Source: Candidatus Segetimicrobium genomatis (GTDB lineage: Bacteria > Sysuimicrobiota > Sysuimicrobiia > Sysuimicrobiales > Segetimicrobiaceae). Taken from it: a stretch of 5,108 nt of DNA. The position numbers and the translations under genes were made by a program. The stretch is taken from the NCBI GenBank assembly GCA_005883865.1, contig VBAO01000438.1:1-5108 (forward strand), given 5' to 3'. The notes under the pieces are model-generated. The model saw only the letters and a list, made by a program, of their open reading frames with translations. It ran no database searches and was not told the origin of the DNA. Shown in pieces: positions 1-5,108 of the stretch; within the stretch, counting starts at the first letter, position 1; each line of letters starts with the position of its first letter.

Positions 1-683
1 TGATGCTCCACCAGAAACTCGGCAAGAAGGCGGCCTGGGACCGGGCCGCCGAGATGCTGGATCGCGTCAAGATCCCCCTGGCCCGGGATCGGGTGAAGGA
101 CTACCCCCACCAGTTCTCGGGCGGCATGCGTCAGCGCGTCATGATCGCGATGGCCCTCAGCTGCAACCCCTCGGTGCTGATCGCCGACGAGCCGACGACC
201 GCGCTCGACGTGACGATCCAGGCGCAGATCATCGAGCTGATGCGGGAGCTGCAGCGCGAGTTCGGGACGTCGATCATCATGATCACCCACAACCTGGGCG
301 TGGTCGCGGAGATGTGCGACAACGTCGTCGTGATGTATGCTGGCCGGCCCATCGAGCGCACCGACATCAAGCGCATCTTCAAGGAGCCCAAGCACCCCTA
401 CACCTGGGGGCTGCTCCACTCCATTCCCAAGCTGTACGAGCGGCACGACCGGCTGATCCCGATCGAAGGCCAGCCCCCGAGCCTGATCGATCTCCCGCCG
501 GGGTGCGCGTTCGCCCCGCGGTGTCCGTTTGTCATGGAGATCTGTGTGCAGGCCGACCCGCCGGACTACCCCGTGGGCCAGGAGCACACGGCCAAGTGCT
601 ACCTGTACTCGGACAAGGCGACGGAGAAGGAGAAGAAGGCGGCCGAGGCGGCCGGGCTGGCGGCGTCCACGCGCTCCGCGTAG
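1..683 (+). CDS. dppD: Peptide ABC importer ATPase, DppD/OppD type (5' end missing)
   Basis: This is one of two ATPase subunits that drive a Dpp/Opp-type importer from the cytoplasmic face of the membrane. The reading frame is open to the left edge, so the ATG at position 3 is an internal methionine. The usual first 100 or so residues, with Walker A and the Q-loop, lie outside the window. Counting from that Met, I see the ABC signature FSGGMRQR at 38-45, Walker B VLIADEP at 58-64, the D-loop ALD at 67-69 and the H-loop ITHNLG with His96. The family C-terminal extension follows, with HPYTWGLL at 131-138 and four cysteines at 168, 174, 181 and 199. The protein ends in a Lys/Glu/Ala-rich tail (about 206-226). 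Asn97 replaces the Asp more often seen after the H-loop His. The next gene starts 13 bases after the TAG. Substrate cannot be told from the ATPase; opp, app or nik systems are alternatives to dpp. Confidence 0.93.
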   Translation, partial: MLHQKLGKKAAWDRAAEMLDRVKIPLARDRVKDYPHQFSGGMRQRVMIAMALSCNPSVLIADEPTTALDVTIQAQIIELMRELQREFGTSIIMITHNLGVVAEMCDNVVVMYAGRPIERTDIKRIFKEPKHPYTWGLLHSIPKLYERHDRLIPIEGQPPSLIDLPPGCAFAPRCPFVMEICVQADPPDYPVGQEHTAKCYLYSDKATEKEKKAAEAAGLAASTRSA

Positions 684-685
684 GG

Positions 686-690
686 GGAGG
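686..690 (+). promoter_or_regulatory. Ribosome binding site of dppF
   Basis: GGAGG lies 6 bases before the ATG at 697, just after the dppD stop at 681-683. It decides the start: the same frame is open upstream to 529, but that part lies inside dppD and has no family similarity. The protein from 697 begins with the expected ATPase N-terminus (EILLEVRDLRKYFPV). Confidence 0.75.
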
Positions 691-1002
691 GGCAGGATGG
701 CGACGAACGGCGAGATTCTCCTCGAGGTCCGGGACCTCCGCAAGTACTTTCCCGTGACCAAGGGCTTCATCTTCCAGCGGCAGGTGGGGGCCGTCAAGGC
801 CGTCGACGACATCAGCTTCTTCATCCGCCGGGGCGAGACGCTCGGGCTGGTCGGGGAGTCGGGGTGCGGCAAGACGACCACCGGCCGGGTGATCCTGCGT
901 CTCCAGGAACCCTCCAAAGGCGAGGCGCTGTTCGAGGGACGGGACATCTTCAAGCTCGGCAAGGAGGAGCTGCGCCGGCTGCGCCGGGACATGCAGATCA
1001 TC

Positions 1003-1006
1003 TTGC
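1003..1006 (+). other. Deletion/frameshift junction in dppF
   Basis: Codons up to about 1002 (frame of 697) read MQII. From 1007 the frame of 1247 reads DIIGEP. Comparison with the family consensus says 13 whole residues plus part of two codons are missing, roughly 41 bases. A 41-base loss is 3x13+2, which is the shift observed. The lost piece includes the Q-loop glutamine that contacts the permease and senses magnesium/ATP. The exact breakpoints are inferred because no intact homologue is at hand. Confidence 0.8.
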
Positions 1007-1237
1007 GACATCATCGGCGAGCCGCTGGAGATCCACAACCTGGCCCGCGGGAAGGAGAAGGTCCGGCGCGTCCAGGAGCTGCTCGAGGTCGTCGGCCTCT
1101 CGCCCTACCATGCCAACCGGTACCCGCACGAGTTCAGCGGCGGGCAGCGGCAGCGCATCGGGATCGCGCGGGCGCTGGCCGTGAACCCGAAGCTCATCAT
1201 CGCCGACGAGCCGGTCTCGGCCCTGGATGTCAGCATT

Positions 1238-1240
1238 TAG
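1238..1240 (+). other. Premature amber codon in dppF (CAG to TAG)
   Basis: In the frame that carries signature and Walker B, the reading is D-V-S-I-stop-A-Q-V-L. DppF/OppF proteins have Gln at the stop (SIQAQ), so one C-to-T change explains it. TAG also ends dppD (681-683) and the dppF frame itself (1688-1690), which argues against genome-wide reassignment of TAG to Gln. Confidence 0.85.
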
Positions 1241-1720
1241 GCGCAGGTGCTCAACTTGCTGGAGGAGCTCCAGAAGGAGTTCGGGCTGACGTATCTCTTC
1301 ATCGCCCACGACCTCTCGGTGGTCAAGCACATCAGCGACCGGATCGCCGTGATGTACCTCGGCAAGATCGTCGAGCTGGCCGAGACCGAGGAGCTGTTCA
1401 GCAACCCGCAGCATCCCTACACCGAGGCGCTGCTCTCGGCGGTCCCGATCCCGAACCCCGAGATGCGCCGGGAGCGGATCATCCTGCCCGGCGACGTGCC
1501 CAGCCCGATCAATCCGCCCTCCGGCTGCCGGTTCCACACCCGGTGCCTGTACGCGCAGGCGAGCTGCAAGGTCGACGAGCCGGCGTTCGTCGACATCGGC
1601 GGCGGCCACTATGTGGCGTGCCCGATCCTGCCGTTCAAGCGGCAGCGAAGCAAGTCGGCGGTGCTCCCCAGGCAGCCTGTCAAGCGCTAGATGAACCACC
1701 CGGCGCCACCGCCCGTACCC

Positions 1721-1726
1721 TATAAT
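1721..1726 (+). promoter_or_regulatory. Possible internal promoter -10 element (TATAAT)
   Basis: This is a perfect -10 consensus in a GC-rich window, placed 80 bases before the GTG start of the binding-protein gene. A separate promoter here would let the binding protein be made in excess of the ATPases, as is usual for such importers. Against it, no TTGACA-like -35 box is present at 15-19 bases (1696-1705 is C/G-rich) and there is no TG extension. If it is used, transcription would start near 1732-1735. Confidence 0.4.
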
Positions 1727-1758
1727 GGACATAGAACAGGCGACGGGCCAGTGTCCAT
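1725..1758 (+). repeat. Inverted repeat ATGGACA-N20-TGTCCAT overlapping the possible -10
   Basis: The left arm at 1725-1731 and the right arm at 1752-1758 are perfect 7-bp complements separated by 20 bases. Centres are 27 bases apart, and the left arm overlaps the last two bases of TATAAT. It could be an operator for a dimeric regulator. On a read-through transcript it could be a stem-loop. A 7-bp match at this spacing could also be chance. Confidence 0.35.
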
Positions 1759-1789
1759 GATCGATCTATATCCGGGCTCACGTGGAAAC

Positions 1790-1794
1790 GGAGG
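1790..1794 (+). promoter_or_regulatory. Ribosome binding site of the binding-protein gene
   Basis: GGAGG precedes the GTG at 1807 by 12 bases, longer than ideal. An in-frame TGA at 1798-1800 rules out any start further upstream. The next in-frame GTG (1819) is farther still and would shorten the basic N-region of the signal peptide. GTG 1807 is therefore preferred. Confidence 0.6.
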
Positions 1795-1806
1795 CGGTGA
1801 TCGACC

Positions 1807-3564
1807 GTGATACGACGTGTGGGTGCGCTGATCTTGGTGTCCGTCCTCGTGGTCTTGACGCTGGGGGCCGGGGGGCGGGTCACCGGCCAGGCGGTGAAGA
1901 ACCAGGACACGTTTGTGACCCTGCGGTTCGGCGACCCTCAAACGCTGGATCCCGATACCCAGTACGACACCGCGAGTTACGAGATCGTCTATCCCAACGT
2001 GTACGAGACCCTGATCGGGTACAACGGCAGCGTGTTGGCCACCTACGTGCCCCGGCTGGCGACGGAAGTCCCGAGCCTGGCCAACGGCCTCATCAGCAAG
2101 GACGGCCTGACGTACACCTTCCCGATCCGGACCGGGGTGAAGTTTCACGACGGGTCGGTCCTGACTCCGGAGGACGTCCGGTACTCGATGCTCCGGTTCA
2201 TGCTGCAGGACGTCGACGGCGGCCCCGCCTGGCTGCTCCTCACCCCGCTGGTGGGCAAGGAGAGCACCCGGGACAAGGGCAAGATCGCCGTGACCTACCA
2301 GGAGGTGGCGAAGACGGTCACCGTCCAGGGTAACAACGTCGTGTTCCACCTCCACAGCCCCTACGGCGCTTTCCTCAGCATCATCGCGGCGTGGTCGTTC
2401 GTGATGCCGAAGGCCTGGGCGGCCGCGCACGGCGACTGGGACGGCAGCCCGGGGACCTGGCAGAAGTTCAACAACCCCAAGCTTCAGGATCGTTACGAGT
2501 TCGACCACATGAACGGCACCGGACCGTTCAAGCTGGAGTCCTGGGACCGGCAGGCCAAGCAGGTCACGCTCCTCCGGAACGATGCCTACTGGCGGGCGCC
2601 GGCGCAGCTCGCCCGGATCGTGATCCGGACCGTTACGGAGTTTACCACCCGGCGGCTGCAGCTCCAGCAGGGGGACGCCGATCTCATCGATGTGAACCGG
2701 CCCGAGCAGAGCCAGGTGCAGGGGATGGCCGGGGTGACGATCCGCGACGACCTGCCGCAGTTGCTCATTCAGGCGTTCCACTTCAACTTCAAGATCGATG
2801 CGACCGGCAACCCGGACGTCGGCTCCGGGAAACTGGACGGCAACGGCATTCCGCCGGACTTCTTCTCGGACGTCCACGTCCGCAAGGGGTTCGCCTACGC
2901 GTTCGATTACGGGACGTTCATCCGGGACGGCTACCGCGGCAAGGCCATCCAGCCGAACGGGCCGATCATCCAGGGGCTCCTCGGCTACGATCCCAGCCTC
3001 CCCAAGTACACGTTCGACAAGGCGAAGGCGGTCGCCGAGTTCAAGGAGGCGTGGGGCGGGAAACTCTGGGACACCGGGTTCAAGTTCACGCTGACCTACA
3101 ACACCGGGAACACGCCCCGGCAGATCGGGGCCCAGGTCGTGAAGGACGTGGTCGAGTCCCTGAACCCGAAGTTCAAGATCGACGTCCGGAACCTGCAGTG
3201 GTCCACCTTCCTGTCGGCCACGAACGCGCACAAGGGGACCCTGTACGCGCTCGGGTGGGCGGTCGACTACCCCGATCCCGATGACTTCGCGCAGCCGTTC
3301 CTGTCCAGCAAGGGCGATTATCCGCAGCGGAACAGCTACCACAACCCCGAAGCCGACCGGCTCATCGGGGAGGCCGCCGGGTCGTCGGATCCGGCCACAC
3401 GGAAGGACCTGTACCGAAAGCTGACCCAGATCGCGTACAATGACGTCCCGAGCATCTGGGCCGCGCAGCCGACCCAGTTCAAGGTGATGCGGTCGTGGGT
3501 GCGCGGCTGGTACTGGAACACGGTGTACGGCGGGGAGGACTACTACCCGCTGTCCAAGCAGTAA
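1807..3564 (+). CDS. ABC importer substrate-binding protein, family 5 (SBP_bac_5, peptide/nickel type)
   Basis: This periplasmic receptor captures solute and delivers it to the DppB-DppC permease. The GTG start gives 585 residues, slightly long for the family. Residues 1-29 form a Sec signal peptide: basic MIRR, a hydrophobic core from about 5 to 20, and likely cleavage after TGQA. There is no lipobox cysteine, and indeed no cysteine anywhere in the protein. Family landmarks are the N-terminal LRFGDPQTLDP (39-49), the block YTFPIRTGVKFHDGSVLTPEDVRYS (103-127), NGTGPFKL (236-243), LLRNDAYWR (255-263), VRKGFAYAFDY (358-368) and GWAVDYPDPDDF (483-494) with SYHNPEADRLI (510-520). The last two are typical of the second ligand-binding lobe. 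The ligand cannot be assigned: dipeptides, longer peptides, metals, sugars and opines all use this fold. The gene is intact and is the best preserved in the cluster. It follows the ATPase genes, which is not the usual order. Confidence 0.95.
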   Translation: MIRRVGALILVSVLVVLTLGAGGRVTGQAVKNQDTFVTLRFGDPQTLDPDTQYDTASYEIVYPNVYETLIGYNGSVLATYVPRLATEVPSLANGLISKDGLTYTFPIRTGVKFHDGSVLTPEDVRYSMLRFMLQDVDGGPAWLLLTPLVGKESTRDKGKIAVTYQEVAKTVTVQGNNVVFHLHSPYGAFLSIIAAWSFVMPKAWAAAHGDWDGSPGTWQKFNNPKLQDRYEFDHMNGTGPFKLESWDRQAKQVTLLRNDAYWRAPAQLARIVIRTVTEFTTRRLQLQQGDADLIDVNRPEQSQVQGMAGVTIRDDLPQLLIQAFHFNFKIDATGNPDVGSGKLDGNGIPPDFFSDVHVRKGFAYAFDYGTFIRDGYRGKAIQPNGPIIQGLLGYDPSLPKYTFDKAKAVAEFKEAWGGKLWDTGFKFTLTYNTGNTPRQIGAQVVKDVVESLNPKFKIDVRNLQWSTFLSATNAHKGTLYALGWAVDYPDPDDFAQPFLSSKGDYPQRNSYHNPEADRLIGEAAGSSDPATRKDLYRKLTQIAYNDVPSIWAAQPTQFKVMRSWVRGWYWNTVYGGEDYYPLSKQ

Positions 3565-3572
3565 CCCGGTAG

Positions 3573-3603
3573 GGCGGGCCGGCCCGGAGCGGGCCGGCCC
3601 GCC
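3573..3603 (+). terminator. Perfect GC hairpin between the binding-protein and dppB genes (attenuator or mRNA-stabilising stem)
   Basis: Arms at 3573-3586 and 3590-3603 pair perfectly over 14 bp around a 3-base loop (GAG). Every pair is G-C. Each arm also contains the self-complementary GGGCCGGCCC (3576-3585 and 3591-3600), so alternative folds exist. There is no T-run after it, and dppB starts 6 bases downstream, so it is not a classical intrinsic terminator. Stems at this place in importer operons commonly protect the binding-protein mRNA or partly block transcription into the permease genes. That role is inferred here. Confidence 0.7.
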
Positions 3604-3609
3604 GCCTGC

Positions 3610-4635
3610 ATGACCGCGTTCATCGTCCGCCGGCTCCTCCTCCTCCCGTTCGTCGCGATCGGCGTGTCGATGCTGATCTTCGCGCTGCTCCAGTTCCTCA
3701 CGCCCGCGATGCGGGCGAGCCTCTACATCCACGATCCCAAGCAGCTCGGCGCCATCCCGGAGATCATCCGGAAGTACCATCTCGACCAGCCGGTGTACGT
3801 CCAGTACGGGGACTGGCTGGCGCAGGTGCTCCGCGGCGACCTGGGATGGTCGGAGACCGCGCGCGAGCCGGTGGCGGACGCGATCAGGGGCTATTTCCCG
3901 GCCACCCTCGAGCTGGCGGTGCTGTCCTTTGTCGCCATCCTGGCCATCGGGATCTGGCTGGGGACGCTCGCCGCCGTGCACAAGGACACGATCATCGACC
4001 ACCTCAGCCGCGTCACCTCGATCAGCGGCAACTCGATGCCGACGTTCGTGTGGGGGCTCATCCTCCTGATGCTGTTTTACGGCCAGATGGGGTGGTTCCC
4101 GCCGGGGAGGCTCTCGCTCGAACAGGACCAGTTCGTGCACAGCGTCCGCTTCCACGCGTACACCGGCCTCATGACGATCGACGCCGCCCTGAACCGGCAG
4201 TGGTGGATCCTCTGGGACGCGCTCAAGCACCTGGTGCTCCCGGTGGCGACCCTGACCTACTACCTGACCGCCGTCCTGGTCCGGATCACCCGATCCTCGA
4301 TGCTGGAGACCCTTCGGACCGACTACGTGCGGACCGCCCGGGCCAAGGGGCTGGCGCAGAGGGTCGTCATCGACAAGCACGCGCGCCGGAACGCGCTCAT
4401 CCCGGCGATCACGCTCGGCAGCCTGCTCTTCGTTGGGCTGCTCAGCGGGGTGGTGATCACGGAGACCGTGTTCAACTATCCGGGAATCGGCCGGTGGGGC
4501 GTCAGCGCGAGCCAGCAGCTCGACATCCCCGCGGTCACGGGGTTCGCGCTCATCTTCTCCGGCCTGCTCGTCATCGGGAACCTCTGCGCGGACGTCCTGT
4601 ACGCGGTCGTGGACCCGCGGATCCGGCTGCAGTGA
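3610..4635 (+). CDS. dppB: Peptide ABC importer inner-membrane permease, DppB/OppB type
   Basis: This is one half of the transmembrane channel. It has 341 residues, normal for the family, and is uninterrupted. The N-terminus is typical: MTAFIVRRLLLLP leading into the first membrane helix (about 9-30). A periplasmic stretch follows with KYHLDQPVYVQYGDWL (55-70) and GDLGWS (76-81). Further helices lie at about 97-121, 137-161, 206-226, 263-286 and 310-334. The cytoplasmic EAA loop, DYVRTARAKGL at 238-248 to about residue 268, docks onto the ATPases. The signature FNYPGIGRWG is at 288-297. ATG 3610 is the only start between the preceding stop and the first helix. No Shine-Dalgarno is visible; the only GGAG (3586-3589) sits at the loop of the hairpin, about 20 bases away. 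The gene is in the same frame as the binding-protein gene, with 15 sense codons and no other stop after its TAA. Stop readthrough would fuse the two, probably by chance. Confidence 0.95.
   Translation: MTAFIVRRLLLLPFVAIGVSMLIFALLQFLTPAMRASLYIHDPKQLGAIPEIIRKYHLDQPVYVQYGDWLAQVLRGDLGWSETAREPVADAIRGYFPATLELAVLSFVAILAIGIWLGTLAAVHKDTIIDHLSRVTSISGNSMPTFVWGLILLMLFYGQMGWFPPGRLSLEQDQFVHSVRFHAYTGLMTIDAALNRQWWILWDALKHLVLPVATLTYYLTAVLVRITRSSMLETLRTDYVRTARAKGLAQRVVIDKHARRNALIPAITLGSLLFVGLLSGVVITETVFNYPGIGRWGVSASQQLDIPAVTGFALIFSGLLVIGNLCADVLYAVVDPRIRLQ
4632..4635 (+). other. GTGA start-stop overlap of dppB and dppC
   Basis: The dppB stop TGA (4633-4635) overlaps a GTG start (4632-4634) for dppC. This four-base overlap is common in translationally coupled genes. 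It fits the lack of a clear ribosome binding site just upstream. The protein from this GTG begins with a hydrophilic leader and then the family segment RRFRKNPTSMLGL. Confidence 0.75.
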
Positions 4636-4802
4636 GCGCGGTCCGGACGACGATCCCGGCGATTTCCCTCTCCCGGGCGCCGGCGCCGCCGCGAACGGCG
4701 GAAACGGGCTGGCACCGAACGGTTCGGCGCTTCCGCAAGAATCCGACGTCGATGCTCGGCCTCCTGATCGTCGCCTTCTTCGTCGCGGTCGCCCTGCTGG
4801 CG

Positions 4803-4836
4803 CCGTTCGGCCGCCCAGCCCGGGGCACCCGTTCGG
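4803..4836 (+). repeat. Direct repeat CCGTTCGG flanking the dppC frameshift
   Basis: CCGTTCGG occurs at 4803-4810, where the first frame loses homology, and again at 4829-4836, inside the HPFG motif of the second frame. The copies are 26 bases apart. Short repeats can promote slippage deletions or misassembly, but both copies also simply encode Pro-Phe, so the match may be incidental. Confidence 0.45.
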
Positions 4837-5108
4837 GACGACCGAGGAGCAGTTCGACCTCTACTACGGGGTGATCTGGGGCGCCCGCACCGCGTTCGTG
4901 GTCGCGCTCACCGTCGTGGCCTCCGCGGTCGCCGTCGCGCTGCTCCTCGGGAGTCTGTCCGGGTTCTACGGCGGGTGGATCGACGAGATCGTGATGCGGG
5001 TGACGGATATCTTCCTGGCGTTCCCGGGGTTGATCCTGGCCGTGGTCATCGTCGCTGTGTTGGGGCAGAACGTCCGCAACGCCGTGATCGCGATCGCCGC
5101 GGTCGAGT

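Larger units (their letters stand above)
697..1690 (+). pseudogene. dppF: Peptide ABC importer ATPase, DppF/OppF type, disrupted by a frameshift and an amber stop
   Basis: This is the partner ATPase of DppD. From ATG 697 the frame reads a normal DppF N-terminus: KYFPV at 16-20, Walker A GESGCGKTT at 53-61, then RDMQII at about 97-102. There the homology leaves the frame. It resumes in the +1-shifted frame from about 1007 with DIIGEPLEIHN. The Q-loop and the family segment FQDPYxSLNPRxTVG are absent, so about 41 bases seem deleted. The second frame carries signature FSGGQRQR (1133-1156), Walker B LIIADEP (1193-1213), the H-loop His (1307-1309) and four C-terminal cysteines at codons 1526, 1544, 1565 and 1619. 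It is interrupted by TAG at 1238-1240, where the family has Gln (DVSI-Q-AQ). As read, translation gives a chimeric product of about 342 residues ending at 1725, with no working ATPase. The rest is well conserved, so the break is either recent or a sequence error. GTG 1247, just past the TAG, could allow reinitiation but would give only the C-terminal part. Confidence 0.9.
1691..1806 (+). other. Intergenic region between dppF and the binding-protein gene
   Basis: This 116-base gap is the longest non-coding stretch of the window. Around 1718-1770 it is clearly richer in A+T than its surroundings. It holds a TATAAT, a 7-bp inverted repeat, an 8-bp palindrome GATCGATC (1759-1766) and the ribosome binding site of the next gene. 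No terminator-like hairpin with a T-run follows dppF. A 17-codon ORF (ATG 1757 to TGA 1808) overlaps the GTG start of the next gene, but I see no reason to call it real. Confidence 0.6.
4632..5108 (+). pseudogene. dppC: Peptide ABC importer permease, DppC/OppC type, frameshifted and cut by the right edge
   Basis: This is the second half of the channel, partner of DppB. From GTG 4632 the frame gives a roughly 40-residue cytoplasmic leader, RRFRKNPTSMLGL (32-44), and the first membrane helix ending LLAPF at 55-59. Similarity then moves to another frame: PPSPGHPFGTT is read from 4811, and homology stays in that frame to the edge. That part has two more hydrophobic segments (about 4889-4957 and 5015-5064), GFYGGWIDEIVMR and DIFLAFPGLIL. 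The original frame runs into TGA at 4872-4874, giving an 80-residue truncated product. The linker between helix 1 and PPSPxHPFGT is normally about 15-20 residues (AxYDPxxQD...). Here it is almost absent, so a deletion of 3k+1 bases is more likely than a single-base error. The EAA loop lies beyond the window. It could be a true lesion or an assembly error. Confidence 0.85.

Noticed and set aside
3..5. ATG at position 3 as the true start of the DppD gene
   Set aside because: A protein starting here would lack Walker A and the Q-loop, and the frame is open to the window edge. The gene simply begins outside the window.
638..654. Tandem GGCGGCCG copies near the end of dppD
   Set aside because: They encode part of an Ala/Glu-rich tail in GC-rich codons and need no further explanation.
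529..696. An upstream extension of the dppF frame into dppD
   Set aside because: The added residues are Arg/Pro-rich out-of-frame dppD sequence. A good ribosome binding site and the family N-terminus both point to ATG 697.
991..1010. Programmed ribosomal frameshifting in dppF
   Set aside because: Residues that should lie between the two frames are missing, there is no clear slippery heptamer at the junction, and an amber stop follows in the second frame. A deletion explains it better.
1757..1810. A 17-codon ORF overlapping the start of the binding-protein gene, as a leader peptide
   Set aside because: It has no ribosome binding site of note and no run of regulatory codons. A short ORF of this size is expected by chance.
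3562..3612. A binding protein-DppB fusion by stop readthrough
   Set aside because: The two genes share a frame with no other stop between them, but this occurs one time in three by chance. The hairpin and a proper DppB N-terminus favour separate proteins.
1720..4380. An 886-codon open frame on the minus strand, antisense to the binding-protein and dppB genes
   Set aside because: It is opposite two clear family genes and its translation is rich in Arg, Pro, Val and Asp with no recognisable domain. Long antisense open frames are expected where third codon positions are nearly all G or C.
1..5108. tRNA, rRNA, CRISPR, insertion sequence or attachment site
   Set aside because: I looked on both strands and saw no cloverleaf, no regularly spaced repeats, no transposase motif and no terminal inverted repeats.

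Overview
The window is GC-rich (about two thirds G+C by eye). It holds one plus-strand gene cluster encoding a peptide/nickel-type (Dpp/Opp, family 5) ABC importer. Genes are tightly packed and coding regions strongly favour G or C at third positions. The substrate-binding protein has an ordinary Sec signal peptide with no lipobox cysteine, which favours a diderm bacterium with a periplasm. I would guess an uncultured high-GC soil or subsurface lineage, but the sequence alone does not fix a taxon.

Layout: (1) 1-683, the 3' two thirds of a DppD-type ATPase, cut by the left edge. (2) 697-1690, a DppF-type ATPase broken by an internal deletion with frameshift near 1003-1006 and by an amber stop at 1238-1240. 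(3) 1691-1806, a 116-base gap, locally A+T-rich, with a perfect TATAAT and an inverted repeat. (4) 1807-3564, an intact 585-residue family 5 solute-binding protein. (5) 3565-3609, a 45-base gap almost filled by a perfect 14-bp GC hairpin. (6) 3610-4635, an intact 341-residue DppB-type permease. (7) 4632-5108, a DppC-type permease that starts in a GTGA overlap with dppB, carries a frameshift near 4808-4813 and runs off the right edge. The order D-F-A-B-C differs from the common A-B-C-D-F.

In a working system the binding protein captures an oligopeptide or similar solute in the periplasm and delivers it to the DppB-DppC channel. The DppD-DppF heterodimer powers import by ATP hydrolysis. As read here, DppF and DppC cannot be made full length, so the importer would be non-functional unless these lesions are sequencing or assembly errors. 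The intact DppD remainder, binding protein and DppB, and the well-conserved motifs on both sides of every lesion, mean that either the damage is very recent or the contig contains errors.

I found no RNA genes, CRISPR arrays, insertion sequences or previously undescribed system. The points most worth checking are the three lesions, the intercistronic hairpin, and the TATAAT/inverted-repeat region ahead of the binding-protein gene.
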